Shown: positions 12,691 to 25,510, counted from the stretch's first letter. The stretch is 64,000 bases of DNA from Plectrocnemia conspersa (GCA_009617715.1 VTFK01000169.1:868001-932000), one strand, 5' to 3'. The notes: generated by a model from the sequence alone, not told the origin. Numbers and translations are program-made.

Positions 12691-13550
12691 ACCAATTTTT
12701 TTTTCTAATATTTAAATATAGTGTACATTAAATAAAACCGCCATGACTATTTTAATTTATTAATGACTGATCATTTTTGCAGTTAAATCAAATTTTAATT
12801 AAAGAACTACAAAACAAATTAAATAAATAAAAACTGTAGATAGCGTTAGATATTCATAAAATACAAATATAACTAAAACTACAGATAAGTAAAGTGATTT
12901 TTTCACCTTTAACGTTAAATAACATTCTGATTTTAGTAGGTTTAAAATCAATTTGACAACTCCTAGTAATTAGATTTGTTAAATGTTCTATTTTGATTAT
13001 ATATTTTATGTTAATTTATTATATAATTGTACTGTTCATAATTTAGTTTAAATATAAACATATGTTTACGTTTTGATCCGGCAAATAGCAGTCTTAGGAC
13101 CAGGCTTTTTGGGGTTCGCTACAGCCCGAAGTAGGCCTTATTAGAAGTTAACCGATTTGCAGACTAACTACTGTATAAATGTCCGGCCTACCCATGGCTT
13201 TTTTTTCATATTTGAATAAATTTTCCCTCAATATATTGCATATAATTTGCCAGGTTCTTGATATAATTTATACAACTTATATATTTACGCCTTCATATAT
13301 CAATCTCTTGAGTTGCGAACACTTAAAGTTGTCATATTTTTTTTACTTATTAATAATGATAAAATGGATAGACCTCAAAGTGACTCTGTTAAAATAACGG
13401 AGTATAGGTTCAAATTACCGCGTCTGTTAGATCAGAATTAATGATTAATATATAGATATAATTCCGATCAATTAGAATAACATCCAAAATAAGCTTTTCT
13501 GGATTTTTATGATGTCACGAATAAAATTTCCTAATTATTGAAAAATATAT
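12691..13550. other. AT-rich spacer
   Basis: AT-rich filler. A modest composition rise at about 13080-13190 is too short to interpret. No gene recognised. Confidence 0.45.
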
Positions 13551-13706
13551 AACTGATTTACAGACTTTGATTTTAATCAGTTGTCTCGTTACTTATTTAG
13601 TGGTTGCTGATTATTTTGACACCTTTGTTATTATTCATTGAGCCAACGCCTGTCATGTTGCATTACAAGATTTTAAATAAATAAAATAAATAAAAATTAA
13701 AAATAA
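13551..13706 (+). repeat. Dispersed repeat copy A (LINE/SINE 3' end-like)
   Basis: This segment aligns with 51439-51558. It shares an opening CTGATTTACA-type word, a diverged middle, and the near-identical block GCCAACGCCTGTCATGTTGC followed by ATT and AAGATTT. This copy ends in an AAATAAATAAA-type tail at about 13674-13706, as expected for the 3' end of a non-LTR retroposon inserted in plus orientation. No coding part is left next to it. The family is not identified. Confidence 0.55.
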
Positions 13707-14142
13707 GTATAAGTCTACCTTATAATAATAAAAGTAAGAGGAAATACATTTGACAACATAAACTTTGTGACGTTATTGCGAATTTTAGTATACATATTTA
13801 TTATGACAATATTATTAAAAATACAATAATTTAGATTGAAAGATAAACAAAGAGCTAAGATTTTTAATTTAATACCCTGGGTCACTCATGAAGCGTTGAC
13901 GACCTCTGACAGCCGAGGCGCGTTCACATGTCCGACGGTGCGGAGGCAGCCAACCTGAGCTACCTGCTTATTAAGGTATTCTCGACCAACGTAATAACAT
14001 ACCCGATTTGATTGCTTTATCTCGTTTGTTATTGTTTGAGCAGAATATCACGATGTAACGAAAAAAATAACAGGTGTGTGTTTGTCGACTACACAAATCT
14101 AGTCCGAAGCGTTTCAATTTTTTTGGAACGGCGCGTTGGGAC
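13707..14142. promoter_or_regulatory. Spacer leading into a GC-richer block
   Basis: After about 150 AT-rich bases, the sequence from about 13880 is GC-richer, with CpG-containing words and no recognised coding content. It runs into the direct repeat at 14143. Confidence 0.2.
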
Positions 14143-14217
14143 GCAGCTTCCGTTTGAATCTGCTTATTATATCTAACTGTCTCGTGTGCCACTGATTGGC
14201 TGTCACTGAAAGTGATA
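14143..14217 (+). repeat. Direct repeat, left copy, flanking (AT)n
   Basis: It begins with GCAGCTTCCGTTTGAAT and ends with AGTGATA. It aligns over its length with 14661-14738, with roughly a quarter of positions differing and small indels. The pair frames the long (AT)n tract and its AT-rich flanks. Confidence 0.6.
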
Positions 14218-14331
14218 ATGTTCTTCAACTTCTTTTGTAGCCCAATTACGTGTTCCAGTAATATGGATTGCGACAAAGCCGCAATAAGTCTTGTCAGATG
14301 TTGGCTTTTTAATATTAATATTTTTTGCTGT

Positions 14332-14482
<151 letters not shown>

Positions 14483-14660
14483 CATTTTATTTCCACAAAA
14501 AACATTAACTTATTTATATTCATTGAAAAACTCCAAAACATTGTACATTTCTTAGATGAATCAATTACAAAGATTCTTTGTGATAACATAAATATTATTA
14601 AACATCTTACCATATCGAAGTTGAAACAATTAACTTAATTCATCGAACAAATTATGGATT

Positions 14661-14738
14661 GCAGCTTCCGTTTGAATTATCTCCTTATCTTTCATTCGCG
14701 TGTCGCATGCCACCGGTTGGCTACCACTGTCAGTGATA
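14661..14738 (+). repeat. Direct repeat, right copy, flanking (AT)n
   Basis: Second copy of the 75-bp unit at 14143-14217. Similarity starts abruptly at GCAGCTTCCGTTTGAAT and stops after AGTGATA, so this is a discrete duplicated block. Confidence 0.6.
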
Positions 14739-15529
14739 CTGCGATATTTTTTACACTGGCGCCTCGGGCGACGACTGTTTATCATCCGCTGAGGGGTCTT
14801 TAATCGTTCGATCTTGCTTTGCGCCAGGGTACAATTTCAATATTGGCTTCGTATTGATTTATATTGATTTTTTAAGCCGTATTGCTTATTGGATATCGAA
14901 TTAATTTGTAGATGTCTTATTTAAGCGCGTTTTTGTATCAGATTTCATTGCTATGTAAATTGATACAGAAGATCTCAGATAAAGACACATTTGTAGACGG
15001 TCTATAAAAATATTGTAATTGATATGGAAAAGAGTAGCTTAATTTATTAATATAAGTAAACCTTAAAAATGAAATAATGTTACTATATATGTTGTTAGAT
15101 TCCATTATGATGACTTATTACGTAATTATTAGTCCATTATCACACTCTTGACATTATGACGCTTGAGTGCTATAATGTCATTATAATATGCCGGCACATA
15201 AAGTATGTTTTGTGTTTTTATTGCGACACATTGTTTTTATAATTTTGTATACTTACGCCTCAGTGTACACGTTTTTATAAATTATTGTACAGGTATCACT
15301 ATAATTTCCTAAGCATGGGTGGTTTAAATTTTAACTACTGCATAATATACAAATATATTTTGCATCATAAAATATAATCGTTTATATAAATGTTGGATTA
15401 GCATCTCTGGAGTAAATCTGCAAGGTAGTTGTAAATGCAAGAGATTGGGCTAAAACCATTTTTAGAGACAAAAACATAGTAAATGGATTTTCCACTTGGA
15501 TTTTAACACTGTTGTTTTTACTAGAGGGT
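14739..15529. other. GC-richer patch then AT-rich spacer
   Basis: The first 90 bases (to about 14830) stay balanced in composition and may belong with the duplicated region. The rest is AT-rich filler. No gene found. Confidence 0.4.
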
Positions 15530-16250
15530 GCGTTACGAATAAAAGTTGCACAGGACTTCATTTTTCTTGTGTAAAATAATAACTAATATCACCGATAAAC
15601 ATATTAAAAAACAACATTTTGATGGAACTTCGTGCACAATTTTTTAATAAAATGGTTACTGAAAAATCTGTGTTGGGTATTAAATAGAGAGCAGTAGAAG
15701 AAAACTGAGCATTAAAAAAATACTCATTCTTTAAGCATCATGTTTAATATTAGTGGCATGCGGCGCAAGCCTTTTCTACATGAAAAGAATAAATACATCT
15801 TCATTAAAACGTGTCTTAAATACCACACCTCGACATAAGACTTGCCTGGAAAGCCCATATTTGTAGTAAAAGAAAGCAACAAATATATCTCAAACTTTCA
15901 TATTTACAAAGACATGAAAATGAAAATTGGCTGAGAAGAAGTGGAAAATGCAAGACGGAAATACATAAAAAATCTGGAAAAACATCTTAAAAATTTGACC
16001 AATTTTTTGATTACAGAGAGATTGACTTAAAGATTAAAGAGAACAATAATTAATATATATAGTGGTTCTGAAATTATTGGCGATTTACCCACGAGAGAAT
16101 TTTCGATAGCGGTTTTTGTAAATGTCAGAAAAAACATATTGCAAAAATGATTTTCCGGTATGGGAAAATTGTCTTGAATTCTGGGAATTCCCTGTCTTTC
16201 CTGGACTACAAAAAACTGAGACATAAAAACAGATTCACAAAAAGTGTTAT
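15530..16250 (+). pseudogene. Possible decayed Tc1/mariner-type transposon
   Basis: A short frame at 15758-15838 reads RRKPFLHEKNK and then a K/H-rich stretch. This resembles the segment after the paired HTH domain in Tc1-family transposases (the RRKPxLxxKNK pattern), then stops. A second, weaker KPxFxxK-like stretch follows at about 15850-15935 in another frame. There is no DDE catalytic segment and I could not find terminal inverted repeats. If real, it is an old, heavily mutated relic with no coding capacity. The block could also be unrelated AT-rich sequence with a chance match. Confidence 0.3.
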
Positions 16251-17210
16251 AAAAATGTATTATGATATTAACATGAAATAAATTCCTTTCACAATGGTAA
16301 TTTCTATAATGAAAAACATGAAAAGCGTCTACTCTACTATTAATGTTGAGCTGTAGAAAATGTTCTATATTTATAAAGTCAAATTGAATTGATTAGTTTA
16401 TAAACATTCATATTATCCTAAAGCTCTAATATACATGTACAAAAATACAAGATGGGACAGGACGATGATCGATTACAAGAAAGAACTGCGTTGCGTTATC
16501 TGCGTTTGACGAGTTGTAATAACGCTTTGTTAACTGTCTGAAGCCTTTTACGAGATTACACACAGATAACTGATTGATTGATGGATGCGATCGCGTATTG
16601 CTGCTTTACGCGCAACGTGTGTACGAAGGATGGAGAAAATTCGTTACAAAACGTACAACGTAATCGTTTTTTAATTGACAACGCAGAAAGCTTCAATGTA
16701 TCATAAAGATATTTATTATGTATCCATAAAAAGAAGAATATGAGAGAAGCATGAGAAATTTAAAAACCGACACGCAATCATCAAAAGACTGTGTCTACTT
16801 TTGGGTGAAAACCTTACCATTCTGATACTTATAATACAACAATTTCTCACCATGAAAGTTATCACTGAAAACACCACTGTTAAAATGTCTAAAAAATTTT
16901 ACGTATCTGCCAAAAAATAAAATGTACTTGGATGAGCCAGTAAATATTTTGCATATAAAAATAGCAGGATAAAATAAATATCTGTATTTAGAAAATGTAA
17001 CTAATACATCATTACAATTTATTTAAGAAAATCACAAAGTTTGTTATATTATAATTAAAATAAGTAGTCAGCACACTATACAACAAGCTCGATGTACAAT
17101 ATTACTATATATAAATAAGATATATTTTTAGCGCATTTTTTAAAAGATACATATATGGCGTTTTTAAGTATGAAATTGCTAGTGGGTCATCCTGTATATT
17201 AGAGCTTTAA
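16251..17210. other. AT-rich spacer with small island
   Basis: Mostly AT-rich. About 16450-16690 is more balanced, with CpG-containing words, and may be a small island. No gene recognised. Confidence 0.4.
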
Positions 17211-17515
17211 GATAATATGAATGTTCCGAGTCTAATCAATCCAATTTGGCCGTATAAACATAGGGTGCGTGTGTGCATGCACGAACCCTCCCAATTCCCG
17301 TTTATCTTATCCGGGGAACACTTTGTAAAACACCACGGCCTGAGATAACTCGCGGCGCGGTGGTGGTGGGGCCTTTTATCTGACGGATCTTTTCGCAGGA
17401 GAACAGACGAAATTAAGACATTATTAAAGTACAGGTGAGGCGGCTCGCTGTCAGCGCACGCCGTTGGAGAACAGGTACCAGAATCAGACGCTATAGCTGG
17501 CATTCGCAATCGAAT
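17211..17515. promoter_or_regulatory. Candidate regulatory island 9
   Basis: GC-richer block. A minus-strand frame of 100 codons crosses it without recognisable motifs or splice signals. It contains a GCGGTGGTGGTGGGG run near 17357. Candidate non-coding element by composition only. Confidence 0.25.
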
Positions 17516-19435
17516 GGCATTTAATATTTTTTTTTTACATTTTTGCTATAATATTTATATAATTTAATTTTAAATCGAACTGAATATTGTGTTTTATTTT
17601 GCACATAAATGTTTTAATTGCAAAATAATTTTAATATATTTATGTATGTACATACATAAACCTATGAATAAAAAAGTATTGTATACTTAAAATTACTACA
17701 ATAATACTATAAACATAGCAATTTTGTAATAGTCTAAATTCTACAAAGCAAGGATATGCAAGAAGCCGTCTTGCACAAGTTACTTATAAACCAGGCTATC
17801 CCAAAACTCTTTAAATGTGTTAATACAGCATTCTAAGAAAATCAATTACATATGTCGGTTTAATAAAATAACCGTAAAAGCGTTAAGTATAATTAAAAAA
17901 AACGTATTAATATTATTCTTATAACAAAGCAAGAAATTTAATGATGCTTAATAATTAAAAGCCGTTTTTAATAGTGATTCTTTATAAGGATGTAGTAATT
18001 GTAAAAAAAACTTAACTACTTGACTTATTATTATTTTTTAAAAGCCACCAATTTACTGCATTGATATATCGTGTCTAATAGTGATGACTTTATTATCTAA
18101 TAAGTTTTTTAATGGGTGTAGACTATTTGTAAAATAAAATTAATATAAAATTGCTTTGAGATTATTAAGTATAAATTATGCCAGAATGAAATTACACAGA
18201 AATAAATAGTTTTTTTAATATGTTAAATAAATTTGTTTTATAAATTTTAATTTTTGTTGCATTACTGTCAGGTAAAAATTTTAATATTAAAATTTTTAGA
18301 ACTGGTTGTAAATGTTATTCAGTAAAGTTTCAACTTAAGTTATACAAGTTGTTTTAAAAATAACAAGCATTTTTTTAATAATGTTGGAGATTCTGATATT
18401 ACCAGAGTTCTACAGTCTGGATATTTCTTGACGACGTTTAATGAATTTTAAATAAGAATTACACTGCAGGTGTAACATTTACACCTTAAGTTTACTTGCC
18501 TTACCATCGACGTTAACCGAAAATAGGTCTTTAACTATCTACAATATATAGGTCAATAAATCTACAAGAAAATTCTTTATTCTGATCATTTCAGCATATT
18601 CCTCCTTTTTTATACATCGAACTACCCAAGAGCACAAAATAGAGCACATTTAGGAACAACTTTCACCTTTCTGATTTCGTAATAATTCACCTACAAGAAA
18701 AGTACCTCAGTTTAGAGTTTGGAATACCAATATGTGTGTTTGTTAGCAATAAACTCTAATCTAGCCTATCATAAATAATGCTTTTATAAACTTAAATTTG
18801 CTTACTGAATCGTTTGAAAACTGAAAGTTGATGTCGATGCAGAAAAAAATGGTATATGAAATTGCTGCTCTTTAGTCATAAATAGATTTATCTTTTTTTA
18901 TTGTCAGAAACTTGTGTATTTTTTTATTGCTATTTACATAATAGGTTTTGAGACGTTTCTGTGAAAGGTTTATGAGATATATTTTTCTAATAAAAATTGC
19001 TGTTTTTTATTTGTTTTATTACATTATTAGAGTAATATTGTTTTTTTTTATTTTTTTTTACTAACGGCATGTTTGAGAAAATTTATATATCATAAGCAGA
19101 TGTATTTAATATTTAGTAAGTATTTACAAAATACTATGTGTTTCATTACAAATAATTTAGCAGTTCTATCTCAGTTCTTTAGACTCTTTATATATTAGGT
19201 TTGCTATATTTATAAATTAATAATATAATTAATTGCAGGAAACTATTTTTTTAAATTAATTTTATAGTCAGTTAAATTGTATATGCCACACAACATATAG
19301 CAGTGTTATAGATAATGCGTAAAACTTAAACTATATTATAATCACCATTGACTTAGATTATCAGGTAAAAATTTTGCGCTAGTTGTACAAGTTTCTATAT
19401 CAAAAAAGTAACATTGTGTTATACTTAAAGATTTA
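17516..19435. other. Long AT-rich spacer
   Basis: Nearly 2 kb of AT-rich filler with T and A runs. Only a few short balanced patches occur (about 18390-18520). No gene or repeat family recognised. Confidence 0.5.
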
Positions 19436-19446
19436 ATAGTTACCAT
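19436..19446. repeat. Target-site duplication, left copy
   Basis: ATAGTTACCAT, identical to 20438-20448. It directly abuts the T-run that is the poly(A) tail of the minus-strand retrotransposon, as expected of target-primed reverse transcription. Confidence 0.85.
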
Positions 19447-20437
19447 TTTTTTTTTTTTTTTTATAAAAGTTTATTTCTTAAATAGACATAGGTAAAATAG
19501 CATACAGATATATTAAATGCACAATACTGGTTCATAACCATTTACATTGTTTACAAATTGTTAAGTTATACAATAACATAAAAAGAATAATAAATTATAC
19601 GAGAATATACTAAATTAAAGGAAAAATACATAAAACCTTTTACAAATTTAAAAAAAACTCCAAAAAAAAAAAAAAAAATTTTGGAAAAGAATGAAGCAGA
19701 TGAAAAACAAATTATACAAAATACATAATATACAAAATAAAAACACATACAAAGGTAAATAAACCTAGCCCTGTAGACCTGAAACTGATGACACTGTGAT
19801 GAGCTTAACTGCATCAAAGCAATATGTGCTTAGGCATTTTATGTTTGTATTTAAATTTAAGTTTTGCTTTGTCGTAATCACCGATTCTTGAAATTAGTGG
19901 GTTTGCGTGGTCTCGCGAGATTTTTTTATAGTATTTTTCGGTTTGATAATAACAGTATTCTTTAATGGTAGGAATTAAATGTTTGGTGTGGAGTTTTTTA
20001 AGGTTAGTATAAAACGGTGTATTATAAATTATTTTTATGGCTTTATTTTGAATTACTTGAAGTTTATTAAAATTACTATTACTCGCGTTACTCCACACTG
20101 AACAAGCGTAAGTTAAAACAGGTCTGATTAATTGTCTATAGACTAGAATTTTATTTTTTATTGTAAGCGCACTTTTTCTATTAAATATTGATTTTAGAGC
20201 CGCAATGGCGCCGAGCCCTTTCGACCGGAGTTCAGTTATATGTTTATTGAATTTTAGTCTGGAGTCCAGGTGTATACCCAGATATTTAACGCTCGCTCTC
20301 CATTCAATGTTATGCCCTTGTTCACTTTTAATGGGTGCAGGCAAGGGTTGTCTACGTTTAGTGAATATTATTGCTTCTGTTTTGTCTTGATTAATTTTAA
20401 TTCTCCATTTCATAAAATATTTTTTTAAGTTTTCATG
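19447..20437 (-). mobile_element. 5'-truncated Jockey-clade LINE insertion
   Basis: A 991-bp non-LTR retrotransposon remnant on the minus strand. Its 3' end is the T-run from 19447 to about 19462 (poly(A) on the element strand). Its 5' end is cut off inside the reverse-transcriptase gene at 20437. Perfect 11-bp target-site duplications flank it. Between stop codon and tail lies a 3' untranslated region of about 370 bases with A-rich tracts. Endonuclease, gag-like ORF1 and the catalytic part of the reverse transcriptase are missing, so the copy cannot move by itself. The intact duplications and still-open frame suggest a fairly recent insertion. Confidence 0.9.
19814..20437 (-). pseudogene. 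Jockey-type reverse transcriptase, C-terminal fragment
   Basis: The frame is open from the truncation point at 20437 to the stop at 19814-19816, about 207 codons. The first ATG is at 20413, but codons before it continue the same protein (a KKYF segment), so the ATG is not a true start. The fragment begins just after the expected catalytic Y-x-D-D region, with WRIKINQDKTEAI and then KYLGIHLDSRLKFNKHI. Those are the post-palm segments typical of Jockey-clade LINEs, followed by the thumb-like LIRPVLTYACSVW segment. The catalytic aspartates are absent, so no polymerase activity is expected. Recognition rests on family motifs and is strong. Confidence 0.88.
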
Positions 20438-20448
20438 ATAGTTACCAT
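20438..20448. repeat. Target-site duplication, right copy
   Basis: ATAGTTACCAT, identical to 19436-19446, at the truncated 5' end of the retrotransposon. Confidence 0.85.
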
Positions 20449-20935
20449 GGGTTTACTATTGATTGGGGAGTCTCACTTGCAAAATCAGAAATGGGTGACA
20501 AAAATATACGTAAGTATGTGGTTTACTCTAGTTAAAGAATAATTAAAAAGTATACCATATTTCTCAAAGACAGATCAACAATACAAAATTACTACACACA
20601 AAACAAATGTAGCTCAGAAAATAAGGAAGGATAATGCGTGCCCTTCAATACTCTAACCTAAATAAAAATATAAGGAGTCTTTTTTTATATATATTAGGAA
20701 CTTTCATCGTATATTTTATAACAATATAATATATTATATTATATCGCAATAAAATTCTATACAATTTATTTATATTCTAATATTATTAAATCATCATATT
20801 TGTATGTACAATGCAAAATGTCATCGTATATAATAGTTTTATAAGTAATTTATTAACAATTAAGTTTATATAAAATTTTAAAAGGTTTGTTAGTAACATA
20901 TGCTATCATATTAGTTTTCTAATAATAGTAAAGCC
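20449..20935. other. AT-rich spacer
   Basis: AT-rich filler with an ATAATATATTATATTATAT run near 20725. No gene recognised. Confidence 0.5.
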
Positions 20936-21410
20936 AATTAAATGCGAACGTATCACGTGAAATAAAACCTCATTCACCTGTAGGCGCTCGTCGATCCGTT
21001 GAAATAAACACCTGCCGCTGTTTTTTAATACGAGGGTCTAGGGTATGTTTGATTCGACTGAGACAAAAACATAAACTCTCGTATATAATTACAATCTAAG
21101 CAATTATAATTATTCACAATCAATTTTGCAATTCTCTGAGCTTTTAAATTATTTTGTCATCACATTGTCGACCCGAAAAGTGCCCTTTCAGAGCATCTTT
21201 GCTTGGGTTTACAGTTATTTAGTATATTTTATTTGGGGATAAAAGTTGTCCCTGGGGGCGTTTTCAAGATCGTGTGCTTGTGGATTACAAGGCTTTACAC
21301 TTCTCAGTTTTCATTACCCGAAAGAACCGCACTGGTGAGGACTAAACTGGAAAATCTCGCGGTTAAATCCCTAATACGGCGTCTCGCCCGCAACGCCAAG
21401 TTTTAATCAA
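20936..21410. promoter_or_regulatory. Candidate regulatory island 10 with E-boxes
   Basis: Two GC-richer lobes (20940-21060 and 21170-21410). The first holds the palindrome TCACGTGA (20953-20960) and two CACCTG words (20975-20980 and 21009-21014), a cluster of E-box cores recognised by bHLH or zinc-finger factors. The second overlaps a 67-codon frame at 21203-21406 with no recognisable protein and no exon signals. Confidence 0.3.
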
Positions 21411-23390
21411 CGCGGAAAGATATATCAGTAAGTATGTATTAAACGAATACTAGAGTTAGAATAGGCACTAAGTGCTATATCTTAATTCATATGGAAATGA
21501 CATGGATGAATAAGTTAATAATGCAAATAGTAATTTAAGTTGGTAAAACTTTAAGCAAAATTCAGGTTTGTTAGCTCATGTGGTTTATTGTGCAACAATT
21601 TTATTATTAATAATAAAATACCAATTAAATAAGTGACAAGCCAAAACAAAAATTTTAAGGTATAAAAAATAGACCACCATAAGATAAATGCTAGAATATT
21701 TATATTGGGTAAATGTAAGAGATTATTTAAAATTGAACGTTAAACTTTATTAAAAAAATAAACAATTATTTGACTTATTTTTATGAATGAAAAATATTAA
21801 TATAATTAATTAAAATATATTGAAAAAGTTATATAATATAATAAATCACAAAATTTAATTAAGTGTCAACCAGAATATGAATTGTCTATATAAATTGTCT
21901 ATAAAAGTCAGGAAATCTAAATATCTAACGATTTTTGTGATACTTTTGACTATAAATTAAAAATATTTCATACATTTAGTATCAATATTAAGCATGTCTC
22001 AATTATTTTTATTAAATTATTATAATATAGTAAGCAAATTTATGAGCTGGTATATACTTTATAACTCTAATAAGCTAAAATATATTTTGGTTTGTGAATA
22101 GCTCGTACAGTTGAACTGTGCTAAAGGGTATTAAATAATTTACTATAAAATATTTTATTGTTTTAATATATATTTATTTGTAAATACTAGTACTTCATAA
22201 AATAAAAATTTCCATAAAATTTGTTTTATTGTCATTCAAATTTTTCCAGAAAAAATAAAGGTTCCTATAATTTTTATTTTATAGATACCACATAGTGAAA
22301 ACTTAAAATAATTTTCGAATCTTCTACTTATAAAAGCGAATAATATCCAAATCTCTAAAAATAATTCAAAACTATAACCCTTTGTCTTTTATGAGTCTAC
22401 GTAAATATTGTGAGAAAATATGTATATATGTATGTACAATAAAAAGGTAACGGTTCAAATTATACGACATTTTCTGAAAATCTACGTTCTACGTGAAGTG
22501 TGAATAAGAAAACGTGACTTTCAAACTGGCTAGCACATACAAGGTTCTGACACAAATTCATGTAACGATACCATAAAACATTCTAACGTTGCATTTGAAA
22601 ACGTTTTCAGCTGAATATATCGTCCATAAAACATTATCAATGATTCATAATATACTGATGCATAAGTATCAAGTAGATGTTTCACGTTATTTTTTATTAA
22701 AAAAGTTAATATTTCGATTGCTTTCGAGTTGTTGAATCAGTCCTATTACTTAATACGGCTTCAATTTCATCTTTTCAACCATTCAACTTGAAATTGAAGT
22801 CTTGTAAATAGTATTTAATCATTTTTCAAAAAATATGGTTTACTCTAAACGAATAGCTTCTAAATCGATGAAATGATATATATCATATATTTATGTATTT
22901 TAAGTTCAACGTCTTTAAATTTATCAAATCTTTTTAGATCATATATATATATATGTATAATACAAATCACATAAATTTATTAGTGTTAAAATAATTTCTC
23001 TAAATACATATAATATTTTAAAATGTAGAGCATAAGCAAAATCGAAAGTTAAGATATATAATTTGCAAGCATAGATAGGTCAGATTAATGCATTATATGT
23101 AGTATCTATAAACCGATGATTTATAATGTAGATAATAGTAATATAAATAAAAAAATAATTTTACGTTATATCGATCTATATTTTAACAAAATAATTTGAA
23201 TAAAGCTTAAGTCTAAGAAATCCAAGTTTGCATAAGCAGTCTTAAATATTTGGTCCACTATCAAAATTTACCAGCACATATGTTTTTTGCGAAAACAAGA
23301 AAAGTCTAAGGTCAAAAAATATCATACATTTTTCAATATTATTTGATATTCTTTTGACCGTTCACAATCCTTTGTAATGCACCCACTTTA
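21411..23390. other. Long AT-rich spacer
   Basis: About 2 kb of AT-rich filler. A short (TA)n run is at about 22939-22955. A slightly more complex stretch occurs at 22480-22620. No gene found. Confidence 0.5.
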
Positions 23391-23800
23391 CATTACAATT
23401 AATAATGTATAGCACGTCACGGTACGCGGGACGTCAAAGTAGCCACTTTGTCCGAAGATAAAGGGGCGCTAAAAAGACGGGGGCCCGAGACTACGCCCCC
23501 GGCGCCGAGACTCATCCAAATTTGCCACTGTTTCTTTTTTTTGCCTTTCTTATAGCTTTATCACCAAATTATGTCGGAGACGAATATGCCCCTGAGCTAT
23601 TCGTCAAAACGTAGGAATATCTCTGTCAGAAATGTGCGACCTTTTTATACGAAAATATTATCTTCAGACACGTCTTTCATGTCGAACTCGTCAAGGTTAA
23701 TTTGTGTATTAGTTAATAAAAAAATATTATTTTATACGAATAATAACTTGCTGAAGAATATAGCTATGATTCGAATTGAGTAGCAAATTAAAAATTTAAC
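23391..23800. promoter_or_regulatory. Candidate regulatory island 11
   Basis: The core at 23400-23530 is unusually GC-rich for this window. It has a GGGGGC/GCCCCC inverted pair (23479-23484 and 23495-23500) followed by the palindrome GGCGCC. The 70-codon frame downstream (23571-23783) is not recognisable. Likely non-coding. Confidence 0.3.
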
Positions 23801-25010
23801 TCAACAGAGAAATCGCAACGAAACTAACTGCATATTTGCATTTGAAAAAGATTTTCCAGTTATCTTAAACGCCTGAAAAGTTTTCCAAAGTTCTCTGAGA
23901 GCCAATTACAATAATCCTGAAAATAATGGAAAACCTCTTTTCTCCTGTATTTATTCTGTTCCGACGGCTTTGCATATTTTTCGAGTTTTACTTTTTTTCA
24001 TCTCCTTTTCTCTATCTCCCTTTGCCGCTTGTAATTCTCCTCTTTATTCGCGCCGCCATGTTTTTGTACGTAAAATAAAAGAAATTGAAACGAGGAATGA
24101 ACACTTCAATTATGTAAGTTTTTCTTGTGACACACTCGATGTCACCTTATAAGCTAATATAATGTATTTAATATACTTTTTTCTTCTTCCTATCTTTAAG
24201 AATTATTTCTTATAGAATCCACATTATTTAAAGATCTAAACAATCAATAGTCTGAAACTGCACGATAAAGATTAAACGGTGTATGTTTAATACAACCCAG
24301 CTATGCTGCGAAAATATTTGTAATGTTAAACTTGGTGTCAGGCATTGTCATTGTGTAACAGAAACCTATTATTTTTTGAGTAACCTTGTTTGATAAATTG
24401 TGTGTAGTACTTAGTGTAATCGATAGTATGGTTTGATGGCAACAGCTTGTAGTGCACTTCTTATGCCGTTCTATTCCCACTAGATACACAACATAGACTT
24501 ACAAAATGAAACGAATGCATTTAGATTTTACAACCTTATATATTAATTTTATTTATTTACGTTTCTAATACAATACTAGTTTGATAATTATAAAGCTCGG
24601 ACCACGGGTGCTTTTTCTTGGAACACTGATTGTTTTCTTGCGTTCTGAGAATAAGCTTCCACAAACCAATCCTTAAAAATAATGAGCAACTTCATACAAA
24701 TAACAATTTATGTTGAAAATTTATAAAATATATTATGTATTATATATATACCTATTACGTACATGTAATTTAAAAATCAGTATTTTGTAAGTCTAAAAAA
24801 TATTTAAATTTTTGTATATAATATTTTAATTCACACACATTTAAAAGCTTTTCGCCATCATCGATACTGGGAATTTCTGCAATATTTCGATTTCAAGTAA
24901 AATATAGTTAGAATTTCGTTTCAAAAACACACAAGTTTTCAGAAAACAACATTTGTGTTGTTTATGTATTCCATTTCGCCAATCCATTAATCCTCAAAGG
25001 GTTTTCGACT
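23801..25010. other. Spacer of mixed composition
   Basis: AT-rich on the whole, with T/C-rich stretches at about 23940-24010. Short frames at 23970-24152 (plus) and 24301-24489 (minus) show no recognisable product. Confidence 0.4.
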
Positions 25011-25510
25011 TTGCAAACAAAAGCGATCTTCCGACCCGCGAACATATGTAAGTATAGACAGACAGGCATACACACAGATACATGTGTACATATGCTTTCT
25101 AAACACAGATAAAAACGAAAAAAATCTCATCGTTTGGATACATTTCTCTTATAGTATGTCCGTTAAGCAAGAGACAAAAGCTCGATTGTTCGCGAGTCAA
25201 GTTGCCGAGTGGCCGAAGCTTTCAAAGGGGAAAAGCTCGCAAAGTTCCACGCCTCTTTCTCCGCTCCTGTCCAAACAGATCTCTCTTCGTCAAAGTATCG
25301 AGTGAGTAGAGCGGATGAAGATAAGTTGTGTCTTTCGACGCCAAACAAAAGATTAACCTTTGGCCGACATGCGTTATTGCTTTCGATGATAGTAATTATT
25401 ATTAGAGAACGGTACAACAAAAGCAAACGTGCTAAATCATTTGTTAGATTCGAGAACAATGCTTCAACTGTTAAAGGCCTTAATTGCTTGAAAAGATTCG
25501 ATAAATAGTG
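25011..25510. promoter_or_regulatory. Candidate regulatory island 12
   Basis: Balanced sequence, with frames of 73 to 121 codons open on both strands over the same bases (25163-25528 minus, 25209-25508 plus). Mutual openness without motifs points to compositional chance. I could not recognise a domain in either translation. Confidence 0.25.

Noticed and set aside
17207..17509. 100-codon minus frame as a gene
   Set aside because: No motif, promoter or splice evidence. It coincides with a GC-richer island.
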